This document shows, piece by piece, positions 24,002-33,362 of a stretch of DNA of 64,000 nt; the first letter of the stretch is position 1, and each line of letters opens with the position of its first letter. A model generated the notes under the pieces. That model searched no databases, had not been told where the DNA came from, and saw nothing but the letters and a program-made list of their open reading frames with translations. Origin of the DNA: Planotetraspora sp. A-T 1434 (GTDB lineage Bacteria; Actinomycetota; Actinomycetes; Streptosporangiales; Streptosporangiaceae); assembly GCF_025420585.1 (NCBI RefSeq), contig NZ_JAOEGB010000025.1, forward strand, positions 62,001 to 126,000. Reading direction: 5' to 3'. Made by a program: the position numbers and the translations under genes.

Positions 24002-25495
24002 ATGAAGCGAAGCCCTGACCTGCTCCGGCTGGCCGACACGGTTCTCCTTCCCGGCTTCGTGGGGACGACCGCTCCCGACTGGGTGCGACGGCGGCTCGCC
24101 GACGGCCTCGCCGGTGTGGTGCTCTTCTCCAGGAACGTCGACACCCCGGCCCAGCTCGCGGGCCTCACCGCGGCCCTGCGCGCCGAGAACCCGGACATCC
24201 TCGTCGGCATCGACGAGGAGGCCGGGGAGGTCACCCGCCTGGAGGCCCGCACGGGCAGCTCCCGGCCGGGAAACTACGCGCTCGGCGTGGTGGACGACGA
24301 GGAGCTGACCGAGCAGGTCGGCCGTGACATCGGCCGGGACCTTCGCGCCGCCGGGGTGACCATCGACTTCGCTCCCGCCGCCGACGTGAACAGCAACCCG
24401 GACAACCCGGTGATCGGCCTGCGGTCGTTCGGCGCCGACCCCTTACTGGTCGCCCGGCACACCGCCGCCTGGATCCGCGGCCTGCAGTCGGCCGGAGTGG
24501 CAGCCTGCGCCAAACACTTCCCCGGGCACGGCGACACGTCGGTGGACTCCCACCACAGCGTCCCCCGCGTCACCGTCTCCCGGGAGGAGCTGGCCGAGGT
24601 CGAGCTGTGGCCGTTCCGCGCCGCCATCCGGGAAGGCGTACGCGCGATCATGACGGGCCATCTGCTCGTCACGGCGTACGACTCCGAGCTGCCCGCGACG
24701 CTCAGCCCGCGCATCCTCACCGACCTCCTCAGGACCGAGCTGGGCTTCGACGGCCTCGTCGTCACCGACGGCATCGAGATGGCCGCCGTGGCCGGGGTCT
24801 ACGGCCTGGGCGGCGCGAGCGCGCTCGCCATCGCGGCCGGCGCCGACTCCATCTGCGTCGGCGGGGAGAACTCCGACGAGGCCACGGTGGAGCTCATCCG
24901 CAACACCATCGTGGATGCCGTCGCGGAGGGCAAGCTGACCGAGGACCGGCTCGCCGAAGCGGCCGTCCGGGTGCGGGCGCTCGCCTCCTGGCAGGCCGGG
25001 GCGTCCGAGGCCGCCGGCTCGCGGGAGATCGGCCTCGCCGCCGCCCGCCGTGCCGTACGGGTCACCCGCCACCGCGGCGCGGCGGCCGTGCTTCCCCTCG
25101 CGGCGGCGCCGCACGTGGTCGAGCTCGCCCCCGAGACGAACCTGGCCATCGACAAGGGCATGCCGTGGGGCACGGGGGAGCCGCTGAGCAAGCTGCTGCC
25201 CGGCACGACCGTGACCCGCCTGCGCGAGCCCGAGGCCATGGACGGCGCCCCCGACCGGGCGCTCGGCGACGCGGCGGACCGGCCGCTGGTCATCGTCGTG
25301 CGGGACGCCCACCGCCATCCGTGGCAGATGCACGTCCTGGAACGCATGCTCGCCGCCCGGCCGGACGGCGTCGTCGTGGAGATGGGCCTGCCGGGCCGTA
25401 CGGACCTCGGCGCCGTCCACATCGCCACCCACGGCTCCGCCCGAGTGTGCGGCCAGGCCGCGGCCGAGATCCTCACCGGCCTCCAGGAGGAATGA
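24002..25495 (+). CDS. Glycoside hydrolase family 3, NagZ-like beta-N-acetylhexosaminidase
   Basis: A 497-residue GH3 enzyme that should release terminal N-acetylglucosamine from cell-wall or chitin fragments. KHFPGHGDTSVDSHHS at 171-186 is the NagZ loop with the Asp/His acid-base pair, and Asp256 in VVTDGIEM is the nucleophile. No signal peptide is visible, consistent with cytoplasmic recycling. After the barrel comes a C-terminal domain of about 170 residues. It is preceded by a 19-bp palindrome and overlaps the convergent ipdC gene by 23 bp. Confidence 0.88.
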   Translation: MKRSPDLLRLADTVLLPGFVGTTAPDWVRRRLADGLAGVVLFSRNVDTPAQLAGLTAALRAENPDILVGIDEEAGEVTRLEARTGSSRPGNYALGVVDDEELTEQVGRDIGRDLRAAGVTIDFAPAADVNSNPDNPVIGLRSFGADPLLVARHTAAWIRGLQSAGVAACAKHFPGHGDTSVDSHHSVPRVTVSREELAEVELWPFRAAIREGVRAIMTGHLLVTAYDSELPATLSPRILTDLLRTELGFDGLVVTDGIEMAAVAGVYGLGGASALAIAAGADSICVGGENSDEATVELIRNTIVDAVAEGKLTEDRLAEAAVRVRALASWQAGASEAAGSREIGLAAARRAVRVTRHRGAAAVLPLAAAPHVVELAPETNLAIDKGMPWGTGEPLSKLLPGTTVTRLREPEAMDGAPDRALGDAADRPLVIVVRDAHRHPWQMHVLERMLAARPDGVVVEMGLPGRTDLGAVHIATHGSARVCGQAAAEILTGLQEE

Positions 25496-26558
25496 CCCTC
25501 GTCGGGCTGGGGGCAGGTGCCGTTCGGAGACGGGTGAGCCCGTTCAGTACGGCTGTCGCCTCGGCCATGATCCGGTCGATCAGCTCCGCGCAGGTGGGCA
25601 GGTCGTCGATGACCCCGACCACCTGCCCGGACGCCAGCACGCCGAGGTCCGCCCGGCCGTCCACCATGGCGGCTTTGAGCAGCATGGGCGTGTTGGCCGC
25701 CTGGAGGACCTGCGCCCAGCCGAGGTCTCGCCCATGCCTCATGCGGCGGCCTTCCCGCAGCATCCCGGCCCACGACATGCCGCTGAGCCGCCTGAACCGG
25801 GCGGCGTTGAGCACCGCGCGGAGCAGCCGCAGTCGAGACCGCTCCAGCGACTCCACGAACGGCGTGCGCAGCACCCGGTGCGGCACGCCGTCCACCCGGG
25901 TCGTGACCAGCGTGTCCGCCGTGCCCAGGTAGACCTTCTTGACCTCGTCGGGCACGGGGGAGTCCGAGGTCAGCAGGAACCGGGTGCCCATCGCGATCCC
26001 GGCGGCGCCGTACGCGAGGGCGGCGACCAGACCCCGCCCGTCGAAGAAGCCGCCCGCCGCGACGACCGGGATGTCGACGGTATCGACCACCTGCGGCAGC
26101 AGCAGCGTGGTGGGGATTGCGCCGGTGTGCCCGCCGCCCTCTCCGCCCTGCACGATGACCGCGTCCACGCCCCAGGCGGCGACCTTCTCCGCGTGCCTGC
26201 GCGCCCCGACCGAGGGAATCGTCACCACCCCCGCGTCCCTGAGGCGGCTGATCAGGTCGCGGCGGGGGGCCAGGGCGAAAGACGCCACCCGGACGCCTTC
26301 GCGGATCATCACCTCGACCCGTTCGGCGGCGTCGTCCGCGTCCGACCTGATGTTCACCCCGAACGGCGCGTCCGTGCGCTCCTTCACCGCCCGGATGGCG
26401 GCGGTCATCTGATCGACCGGCATCGTGGCCGCCGCGATGACGCCCAGCCCGCCCGCCCTGGAGGTGGCCGCCGCCAGCCGCGCCCCCGCGACGTAGCCCA
26501 TCCCGGTCTGCACGATCGGATGCCGGCACCCCACGACATCGGTCAGCGCCGTCCTCAC
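25473..26558 (-). CDS. ipdC: IpdC-like flavin-dependent reductase (nitronate monooxygenase fold)
   Basis: A 361-residue FMN TIM-barrel protein of the nitronate monooxygenase/enoyl-reductase family. The opening VVGCRHPIVQTGMGYVAG and the flavin-phosphate segment AAGGFFDGRGL are typical. Position after ipdB identifies it as IpdC (Rv3553 type), reported to act on the hydroxylated HIC-CoA intermediate before ring D hydrolysis. GTG 26558 overlaps the ipdB stop as GTGA, which settles the start against a much longer open frame. It is the last gene of the echA20-ipdA-ipdB-ipdC operon. Confidence 0.87.
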   Translation of the reverse strand: MRTALTDVVGCRHPIVQTGMGYVAGARLAAATSRAGGLGVIAAATMPVDQMTAAIRAVKERTDAPFGVNIRSDADDAAERVEVMIREGVRVASFALAPRRDLISRLRDAGVVTIPSVGARRHAEKVAAWGVDAVIVQGGEGGGHTGAIPTTLLLPQVVDTVDIPVVAAGGFFDGRGLVAALAYGAAGIAMGTRFLLTSDSPVPDEVKKVYLGTADTLVTTRVDGVPHRVLRTPFVESLERSRLRLLRAVLNAARFRRLSGMSWAGMLREGRRMRHGRDLGWAQVLQAANTPMLLKAAMVDGRADLGVLASGQVVGVIDDLPTCAELIDRIMAEATAVLNGLTRLRTAPAPSPTRVIPPGGR

Positions 26559-27319
26559 GCCCGGACCTCTCGCTCGCGCAGGCCGCCGGGGTCGAGGACG
26601 TCGCGGATGATGTGGAGCTCCTCCGTGGTGGGCAGGCGGGTCTCGGGCACCTCGTCCGGGACGATGAGCGGGAATCCGGTGTTGCCGGCGACGTCCGCCA
26701 CGCTTACTCCCGGGTGGACCGAGACCAGCCGCATGAGGCCGCCGTCGAAGTCGAGCACGCACAGGTTCGTCACGACTCGCCGCAGCTCGTGGTGGCGCAG
26801 CTCGCGATGGCGCAGCGAGCCCGCCCGGTCGTGGCCCACGCCGCTCACCATGTCGACCTTGGGCACGAAGACGCGGGTCGAGTGTCTGGGAATCCAGTAG
26901 CTCGCCGGGTCGCACGCCGTGTTGCCGGGCGCCCCGCGCACGCCGAGGAGCTGCGACGTCGGCCGCGCCCAGTCGCCGATGCAGGAGATGTTGGTGTTCC
27001 CGTGCCGGTCGATCTGCGAGGCGCCGAGCATGACGTGGCGGCGCCCGTGCAGCACCAGCCACAGGTGATCGCGGAACGGCAGCCAGCCCTCGATCACCTC
27101 GGGCTCGGCCCCCAGCGGCGGGACGTCGCCGGTCAGCAGGCATGTGCCGTCCGTGGTGATCAGGTCGGGCTCGAAGGTCAGACGCGCCAGCCGGGCGGCC
27201 AGCACCGTGACCGCGCCCCCGACCCCCGCCGCGAGGATCTCCCCGTCGCCGCGGAACGCCTCCGCGCAGGCGACCACGCACACTTCCGCCCTGGACGCGT
27301 TCACCGGATCCGCGCTCAC
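26555..27319 (-). CDS. ipdB: IpdB, beta subunit of steroid ring-C-cleaving CoA hydrolase
   Basis: A 254-residue class I CoA-transferase-fold protein. With IpdA it forms the heteromer that hydrolytically opens the last ring (COCHEA-CoA hydrolase). Family segments include LITTDGTCLLTGDVPP, HVMLGASQIDRHGN and GAPGNTACDP. The subunit lacks an obvious catalytic Glu of true CoA transferases, as expected for IpdAB. GTG 27319 overlaps the ipdA stop (GTGA), chosen over GTG 27331. Encoded between ipdA and ipdC with 4-bp overlaps on both sides, so the stoichiometry is probably set by coupling. Confidence 0.9.
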   Translation of the reverse strand: MSADPVNASRAEVCVVACAEAFRGDGEILAAGVGGAVTVLAARLARLTFEPDLITTDGTCLLTGDVPPLGAEPEVIEGWLPFRDHLWLVLHGRRHVMLGASQIDRHGNTNISCIGDWARPTSQLLGVRGAPGNTACDPASYWIPRHSTRVFVPKVDMVSGVGHDRAGSLRHRELRHHELRRVVTNLCVLDFDGGLMRLVSVHPGVSVADVAGNTGFPLIVPDEVPETRLPTTEELHIIRDVLDPGGLREREVRA

Positions 27320-28134
27320 TCGTGGACCCACTTCGTGAACTCGCGCCAGGACTCGGGGGCGGCCGCCGCGGCCACGTAGGCCCTCTGGAACTCCTCGTCA
27401 CGGCCGTAGTCGGGCTCGCAGGACGTGAAGCGGGCTCCGCCGGGCGCCTCGACGACGCCCGTGACCATCGACCGGCTCACCAGCAGCGACTGCACCGGTC
27501 CCTCCTTCAGCAGGTCGGCCGTGTCCACAAGCCGCTCGCACGAGACGTAGCACCGGTCCGCGGCCTTGGCGTACAGGTCGTCGAAGTACGGGTCGGGGCC
27601 GAGATATTGGGCGTTGCCCCGCCGGTCGGCCCGGTTCAGATGGATGAGCGCCACGTCCATGGTGAGGGCCGGCACGGCCACCAGTTCCTCCCCGTCCTCG
27701 TACGGCGAGCGCACGGTCCGCAGCGACGGGTTGACCCGCATCACATCGGAGCCCAGGCCGGCCCTCGTCGGCAGGAACGGCAGCCGATGGGCCGCCGCCA
27801 GCAGCCCGAACATGAACATGCCCTCGTCGTACTCCACGAACTCGATCGCCCCGGCCTGCCGCGCGGCGCGGAAGTGCGGCTCCAACGGGATCGAGTCGAG
27901 CGTCACGAACGGCGCGACGACCTTGCGCGCCTTGCCGTACGCGCAGAGCAGGCCCACGTCGGCTCCGCCGTACGACACGATCGTGAGATCCGTCAGCTCG
28001 GACCGGAGGATGCCCTTGACCAGCGCCATCGGCTTGCGTCTCGACCCCCAGCCGCCGATGCCGACGGTCATGCCGCTCTCCAGCGAGCCGACGACCTCCT
28101 CCACCGACATGACCTTGGATATGGGGCTCGTCAT
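27316..28134 (-). CDS. ipdA: IpdA, alpha subunit of steroid ring-C-cleaving CoA hydrolase
   Basis: A 272-residue partner of IpdB. GMTVGIGGWGSRRKPMALV at about 21-39, SYGGADVGLLCAYGKARKV and the C-terminal VEAPGGARFTSCEPDYGRDE match mycobacterial IpdA closely. The complex opens ring C of COCHEA-CoA. ATG 28134 overlaps the echA20 stop (ATGA). A start at Met9 is possible but would break the coupling. This operon is the clearest evidence for HIP catabolism in the window. Confidence 0.92.
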   Translation of the reverse strand: MTSPISKVMSVEEVVGSLESGMTVGIGGWGSRRKPMALVKGILRSELTDLTIVSYGGADVGLLCAYGKARKVVAPFVTLDSIPLEPHFRAARQAGAIEFVEYDEGMFMFGLLAAAHRLPFLPTRAGLGSDVMRVNPSLRTVRSPYEDGEELVAVPALTMDVALIHLNRADRRGNAQYLGPDPYFDDLYAKAADRCYVSCERLVDTADLLKEGPVQSLLVSRSMVTGVVEAPGGARFTSCEPDYGRDEEFQRAYVAAAAAPESWREFTKWVHE

Positions 28135-28883
28135 CGGTCTCCCTTCACGAAGGCGTCCCTGTGCCTGTCGCCCGCGCCCATGAGGTTGAGCTCGAAGGTC
28201 AGGCCCTGCTCGAACCGGTAACTGCGCTTCACGTCGACCGGGTCGATGCCGTTGAGCGACTCCTTGGCCCGGCGGATGACGTAGGGATCCTTGGCGGCTA
28301 TCCCCTGGGCGATCTCGAGCGCGGTGTCCCTGAGCCGGTCGCGGGGGACCACGCTGAGCACCGAGCCGTGCTGGTGGAGCTCCGCGGCCGTCGCCGTCCG
28401 GCACGTGTAGACCATCGCGCGGACCAGATGCGGCGGCACCAGCCTGGCGAGATGGGTCGCCGCGCCCAGCGCGCCGCGGTCGACTTCCGGCAGTCCGAAG
28501 TACGCGTCGTCGCTCGCCACCACGATGTCCGCGTTGCCGGCCAGGCCGACGCCACCGCCGAGGCAGAACCCGTGGACGGCCGCGATCACCGGCACCTCGC
28601 ACTCGTAGACCGCCGCGAAGGCCGCATAACAGCCCCGGTTGGCCGCGACGAGCGTCTCGAAGCCGTCGGCACGCTGCATCTCCTTGATGTCCACGCCCGC
28701 GTTGAAGCCCCGGCCCTCACCGCGCAGCACGACGACCCGCGTCGCCGGGTCCCGCCCGGCCCGCTGTACGGCTTCCGCCAGCTCGAACCAGCCGCGAGCG
28801 GTCAACGCGTTGACCGGTGGGACGTCCATGACGATCTCGACGACCCCGGCAGTCCCCGCTTCTCCGACGACTGAGATGCCCAT
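28131..28883 (-). CDS. echA20: EchA20, ring-D-opening crotonase-family hydrolase
   Basis: A 250-residue crotonase-fold enzyme. GRGFNAGVDIKEMQR, ANRGCYAAFAAVYECEVPVIA and GLPEVDRGALGA are nearly word-for-word the EchA20 signatures I recall from Mycobacterium. EchA20 hydrolyses HIEC-CoA, opening ring D, just before IpdAB opens ring C. GGAAAGG lies at good spacing before ATG 28883. It heads the echA20-ipdABC operon, under operator G just upstream. Confidence 0.92.
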   Translation of the reverse strand: MGISVVGEAGTAGVVEIVMDVPPVNALTARGWFELAEAVQRAGRDPATRVVVLRGEGRGFNAGVDIKEMQRADGFETLVAANRGCYAAFAAVYECEVPVIAAVHGFCLGGGVGLAGNADIVVASDDAYFGLPEVDRGALGAATHLARLVPPHLVRAMVYTCRTATAAELHQHGSVLSVVPRDRLRDTALEIAQGIAAKDPYVIRRAKESLNGIDPVDVKRSYRFEQGLTFELNLMGAGDRHRDAFVKGDR

Positions 28884-28901
28884 CGCGCCCTTTCCTTCTA
28901 A

Positions 28902-28917
28902 CCTAACGCTTGCTTGG
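28902..28917. promoter_or_regulatory. KstR2-type operator (site G)
   Basis: CCTAACGCTTGCTTGG keeps the right arm and 4 of 6 left-arm bases, the same CCTAAC left arm as site F2. It is centred in the 51-bp gap between the divergent echA20 and SDR genes, so it can control both. Confidence 0.72.
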
Positions 28918-28934
28918 TACGGTAGCATGGGCGG

Positions 28935-29909
28935 GTGGTGACGTACGACTACACCGGCCGTGTGGTGCTCGTGACAGGTGGCACAAAAGGCATCGGCGCC
29001 GGGATCGCCGCGGCCTTCCACGACGCCGGAGCCGAGGTCGTCGTCTGCGCCCGTAAGAATCCCGCGGCAGGCGCGCCCTCGGACGGCTTCGTGAAGAGCC
29101 TTCCGGGCGTCTCCCCGGGCTCTGCCTCCGATGGATCGCGAGGCCGTCCCTCTGCGAGTGCCTTGGCTGGTTCCCCGGTTGACCCATCGGCAGGCCGCCT
29201 GTCCGACCCCTCGGCAGGTGATCCTCCGGCTTGCTCCCCGCGTGGTCGCGGGGACGGTTCCTTGCGTGGCCGTCCGGATGGTCCCTCGGGTGGCCCGGTG
29301 CACGACCCCTCGCGCGGTCCCCGGTTCGTCGCGGCTGACGTCCGGGATCCCGCCGACGTCGACCGGCTGCTCGGTGCCATCGAGGAGGCGTACGGCAGGC
29401 TCGACGTGGTGGTCAACAACGCGGGTGGCTCGCCGTACGCACCGGTTGCGGACACCTCCTCCCGGCTGCACGCGCGCGTCATCGAGCTCAACCTGACCGC
29501 GCCGCTTCTGGTCTCACAGCGCGCCCACCCCCTGCTCGCCGCGAGCGGCGGGTCCGTCGTAATGATCGGCAGCGTCGGTGGCCTGCGGCCGTCACCCGGG
29601 ACCTCCGCGTACGGCGCGGCCAAGGCGGGCCTGCATCATCTGGCGGCCTGCCTCGCGGCGGAGTGGGCGCCCCACGTTCGGGTGAACACCGTGGTCGTCG
29701 GGCTGGCCGAGACCGAGAACGCGGCCGAGCACTACGGCGGCCCGGCAGGGATGGCCCGGACCGGCGCCACCATCCCCGCCGGCCGGATGGCCCGCCCGGA
29801 GGACGTCGCGGCGGCCTGCCTCTGGCTCGGTGTGCCGTCTTACGTGACGGGGGCCCAGGTTCTCCTGCACGGTGGTGGCGAGATCCCCGCATGGCGAGTG
29901 GACGTCTGA
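28935..29909 (+). CDS. SDR-family dehydrogenase with a disordered insertion
   Basis: A 324-residue classical SDR, about 75-85 longer than normal. TGGTKGIG is at 14-21, NNAG at 161-164, and Ser213, Tyr226, Lys230 form the active site. Between beta-strands 2 and 3, residues about 43-129 form a Gly/Pro/Ser/Asp-rich low-complexity block (repeated SD, DPSAG, RGRPDG motifs) that should loop out of the Rossmann fold. Position opposite echA20 matches SDRs of the mycobacterial Rv3548c/Rv3549c type in the same regulon. GTG 28935 or 28938 is the start; operator G lies upstream. Confidence 0.82.
   Translation: MVTYDYTGRVVLVTGGTKGIGAGIAAAFHDAGAEVVVCARKNPAAGAPSDGFVKSLPGVSPGSASDGSRGRPSASALAGSPVDPSAGRLSDPSAGDPPACSPRGRGDGSLRGRPDGPSGGPVHDPSRGPRFVAADVRDPADVDRLLGAIEEAYGRLDVVVNNAGGSPYAPVADTSSRLHARVIELNLTAPLLVSQRAHPLLAASGGSVVMIGSVGGLRPSPGTSAYGAAKAGLHHLAACLAAEWAPHVRVNTVVVGLAETENAAEHYGGPAGMARTGATIPAGRMARPEDVAAACLWLGVPSYVTGAQVLLHGGGEIPAWRVDV
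29061..29321 (+). repeat. In-frame low-complexity expansion inside the SDR gene
   Basis: About 260 bp of loosely repeated GGTCC-CTCGG and GGTGATCC-type words, in frame, coding the inserted linker of the SDR. The imperfect internal repeats suggest slippage growth rather than insertion of a foreign domain. Confidence 0.6.
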
Positions 29910-30154
29910 GCCGCGGCCCTCGCCCGACGCCCGGCGGTATCAATCATGCGGCGGCTGATCGGCTGTAGCTCGCCGTTCCGAATGGCGGCGGGGAGTGCTG
30001 GTGAGTTCCTTGATCATCTCCTCCGGAACCCACAGGCCGTAATCGGCCGAGCCGGGTCCGGCCGGCCGCTGCGCCGACCAGGTTGACTCCCCTGACCGCA
30101 TCAGCGATGACATGTCCGTAGCATTGTTCGCTGATGACAGGAGATGGGAGCTTG

Positions 30155-30991
30155 ATGAAGGTCGCGTACGTCACCTCCGCCGATCCGGTTACCCGGTTCG
30201 ACAACGAGCGGGAGATCGCCCTGGCCGCCTGGCTGGGGGCCGGCATCGAGGGCACACCGGTGGTGTGGGACGACCCGCGGGTCGACTGGGCGTCGTTCGA
30301 CGCGGCCGTGATCCGCTCGGCCTGGGACTATGTCGACCGCCGAAATGAGTTCGTGGCATGGGCGCAGCAGGTCGAGACGGCAACGCGGCTGTTCAACCCG
30401 GCATCCGTGATCGCGACGAACACCGACAAGACCTATCTGCGCGGACTCGGTGTGCCGATCGTCCCGACCCATTGGGCCGAACCTGGAGCCGGAGAGGGAG
30501 CGGCAGAGGAGCTTCCCGTCTGGGATGAGTACGTCGTCAAGCCGACGATCTCGGCCGGGGCGCGGGACACAGTCAGGACCGCTGACCGTGAGATCGCGGG
30601 GGCTCACGCGGCCAAGCTCCTCGACGCGGGCCGGGCGGTCATGGTGCAGCCCTACATCGAGGCGGTCGAGCACGAAGGGGAGCTGTCCCTGCTCTACTTC
30701 GGCGGCCAGTTCAGCCACGCGGTGCGGCGGCACCCGATGCTGAGCGGTACCGAGATCACCGCGGAAAACCAGGCTTCCCTGCGCGATCCGGACGACGACC
30801 AGTTCGCGGTCGCCGAACTCGTCCTCAGCAAGGTGCCGGAGAATCTTTTGTACGCCCGGGTCGACCTGGTCCGGATGCCCGACGGCGAACCCGTGCTGAT
30901 CGAACTGGAGCTGACCGAGCCGTACCTGTTCCTCCGCTACGAACTGGACGCCCCCAACCTCTTCGCCCGCGCATTGGCCGACAGTCTCTGA
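30155..30991 (+). CDS. ATP-grasp domain protein (DcsG-like)
   Basis: A 278-residue ATP-grasp ligase-fold protein. The N-terminal VIRSAWDYVDRRNEFVAWA block resembles DcsG, the ATP-grasp enzyme of D-cycloserine biosynthesis, and many uncharacterised actinomycete homologues. YVVKPTISAGARD supplies the ATP-binding Lys, and PVLIELELTEPYLFL the metal-binding Glu/Asn-type strand. It probably joins an amine to a carboxylate; the substrate is unknown. GGGAG lies before ATG 30155; ATG 30134 is less well placed. No biosynthetic partners are adjacent. Confidence 0.8.
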   Translation: MKVAYVTSADPVTRFDNEREIALAAWLGAGIEGTPVVWDDPRVDWASFDAAVIRSAWDYVDRRNEFVAWAQQVETATRLFNPASVIATNTDKTYLRGLGVPIVPTHWAEPGAGEGAAEELPVWDEYVVKPTISAGARDTVRTADREIAGAHAAKLLDAGRAVMVQPYIEAVEHEGELSLLYFGGQFSHAVRRHPMLSGTEITAENQASLRDPDDDQFAVAELVLSKVPENLLYARVDLVRMPDGEPVLIELELTEPYLFLRYELDAPNLFARALADSL

Positions 30992-31358
30992 CCTATAGGG
31001 CTGGGATTGGTGCCATTCTTTTGGAATCACAGCTTCGGCTTCTATAGCGGTCGCGCGGATTCGCGAACCTGGCCGCCATAGGTTGATCCTGCGATTTCCC
31101 GGCAGGAGTAGCAAATGGACGACCACCGCCGTGATCTGTCAGGTGTGCAGAAACTGACAATCACGCGGTGGTCGCGTTGGTAAGAGTAGAGCACATGGCT
31201 CCTCCGTGTCTGCGCTCTCGGCCAGATAACGCGATCGGCGGATGGCCGGCCGGTTCGAAGACGATCGATCGCGCTTGTGCAAACTCCGTGCAATTCGGCA
31301 GTAAATCACATCACGCAATGGCGGGATATACCTGAAGCTGGGCCAACACACGATTTAG
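30992..31358. other. Non-coding gap with a long imperfect inverted repeat
   Basis: This 367-bp stretch, AT-richer than its surroundings, has no supportable gene. Its one structure is an imperfect inverted repeat at 31120-31174 (CGACCACCGCCGTGAT against its complement, with CTGTCAG inside and an 11-base loop). This could be a terminator-like hairpin or a small mobile-element scar. Confidence 0.6.
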
Positions 31359-33362
31359 TCAGAACGGCGGGATATCGTCGTCGCGACCGAGTAGACGTGG
31401 AAGGCCTTTCCTCCCTACGCGCCCTGTCCGCCCCACGCTCCCGGCCGGCCAGGACGTCTGGCACGAGGGGCCAGGTGTCTGACCCCAGCCGAGCGTGGTC
31501 CGCGCGGGCGCGGCGAGTGAGGTCCGTAGCGGAGTGGCCGGTCGGTCGGCGCTCTTGCCGAGGTCGTTCTTGCTGGGCTTCCCCTTACTGGGCATCGCGC
31601 TGGACATCGCGCTTTCCTCATCGGCGTGTCTGCTGCTCTCACCCTTCCGCGGTTCCACGGTCTCGTCCTGGCCTGCTCTGAGCCTCCCGGTCGCGGTTGC
31701 GCTTCCGGACGGAGCACGCCGATCGCCGTCGTGCGGTGAGGGTGAGCTGGTCATGGTGGGCCCGGACCAGTTGGGGATGTGGTCGGGTGGTGTGTCGGGC
31801 CAGTTGCGGGGGCGGGGGTCGGGGAGGGCGGTCATGATCGGTGGTAGCCGGGTGGGGTAGGTGTGGCCGAGGGGGCTGGTCCAGGTGATGAGTCCGGGTT
31901 CGGGCATGGTGACTTGCCAGCCGCCTTGGTGTTTGGCTCGGTGGTCGTGGCGGCAGGCGAGTTCGAGGTTGTCTTTGTGGGTGGGGCCTCCGAGGGCTCG
32001 GTCGGTGATGTGGTCTTGGTCGGTTTTGGTGGCGGGGACGCGGCAGCCGGGCCATGAACACACCCGGCCCCGGATTTGTACGTAGCGCCGTAGTGCGGCA
32101 TCCGTCCGCCGCCGATCGCCGGCCGCGCCCTGGGAGGCGCTTCCGGACACACCGGTCCCGGACGCGCCACCCCCCGCCGCAGCCCTTCGCACGGCGGTCC
32201 CTGACACACCGGTCCCGGGTGGGAGAACGCCGGGCACGGTGGCAGCACAGGCGGCAGCCCTGGGCCTCGGATTTGTGGTCGGTGGGGTTGGAGGTGGTGG
32301 GCCGGTGTTGTTCGGTTCAGCCCCGTGGGGTGATTCAGCCGGGTGAGCGGCCGGTGGTGTGGTCTGTTCTACGGTGGCGTGGCTGGTGCCTCGGAGGGTG
32401 GCTTGGCCGGTTGCTTGGTTCGTGGCTTGGTTCGTGGCTTGGTGGGCGAGGTCGGTGATGGTGGGGGCCCAGGCGCCGAGGGAGGCGGGGTTACGGGCCA
32501 GTTGCTGCAGGCGGGTGTGGGTGATCTGTAGTTCGACGATGCCGGCGCGGCGGGGGTCGCGGCGTGGCCGGGGGGTGGCGGTGGTTGGGCGGCGTCGGGT
32601 AATTCCGGTGTAGAGGAGATGGCCATCGTCGGCGCAGATGGCGAATCGCCACTCACCGGCGTGCATGCGGGCGACCATCTGCCGGGCGAGATCGGCGTGG
32701 ACGAGTCCCCAGCCGGGGATCTGAGCGGGATGCTCGTCCAGCCCGGCAAGCGTGGTGAGCTCGACCCGGATCTCGGCCACAGCCCAGGCCCGGCCCGCCG
32801 CAGTACGCGCGGCCGTACCCGACCCCACCGGCCCCGACCCCACCGACCCCACCGGCCCCGACCCCACCGACCCCACCGGCCCCGACCCCACCGGCCCCGA
32901 CCCCACCGGCCCAGGAGCAGCCGGGCCGGGACTGGTTGGCCTAGGGGCGAACGGGTCGCCGCCGGACGGGTCAGGATCCGTGGCGTCGGGGGCCGATGGC
33001 CCAGGACCCGTGGGTCTGCCGTCGGACTGGTCGGGATCGGACTGGTCGGGATCGGGGGGGCCGGGATCGGATGGGTCGCAGCCCGTCAGGCCTAGCGGTC
33101 CGGGGTCGGATGGTCCCGGGTCGGATGGTCCCGCGTCGGATGGTCCCGCGTCGGGGGGAGTGGGGGCGGGGTGGGGGTCGTGGAAGGGGTGGGCGAGCAC
33201 ATGGCCGACGATCTGGTCGTCGGTCAGGCATTCGAACGAGCCGTCCAGCGATCCCAGGAACAAGTCGGCGCGGATGTGATCGATCGGGCGCTTGTCCCCC
33301 GCGCGTTTACAGGCACGGGCCAGGTCATCGATCCGGTCGCATCCGGCGGCGGCCCGATCCAC
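31359..33362 (-). pseudogene. DUF222/HNH endonuclease gene, 5'-truncated, with minisatellite linkers
   Basis: About 667 residues are open. The family match begins in mid-domain: YLPVDRAAAGCDRIDDLAR continues upstream of the first usable start and hits an in-frame TGA at 33405-33407. The roughly 150-200 residue N-terminal part of DUF222 is therefore missing or out of frame. The HNH domain (RGRVCSWPGC, DQDHI, NLELACRHDHRAKH) near residues 410-470 is intact. Between the domains are long PSDPGP, GPVGSG and TNQAT low-complexity runs. These '13E12-type' genes are repetitive, mobile-like actinomycete genes. Whether the remainder is expressed is unclear. Confidence 0.65.
32821..32912. repeat. GC-rich minisatellite in the HNH gene
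   Basis: Alternating GACCCCACCG and GCCCC / ACCCCACC words repeat about seven times with a period of 12-15 bp and code for the Gly-Pro-Val-Gly-Ser run of the HNH protein on the minus strand. A second repeat of TCGGATGGTCCCG words lies at about 33100-33160. Confidence 0.8.

Noticed and set aside
29910-30154. Minus-strand fragment reading ADYGLWVPEEMIKEL near 30000-30050
   Set aside because: It looks protein-like for about 15 residues but has no start, no extent and no recognised family; it may be a gene relic, not supportable.
31639-32061. Small Pro/Arg-rich open frames within the HNH gene
   Set aside because: They are alternate-frame readings of the minisatellite and linker DNA.
31359-33362. 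HNH gene as a Cas9-like or restriction nuclease
   Set aside because: The HNH context is that of the DUF222/13E12 family: no RuvC domain, no methylase or specificity partner.
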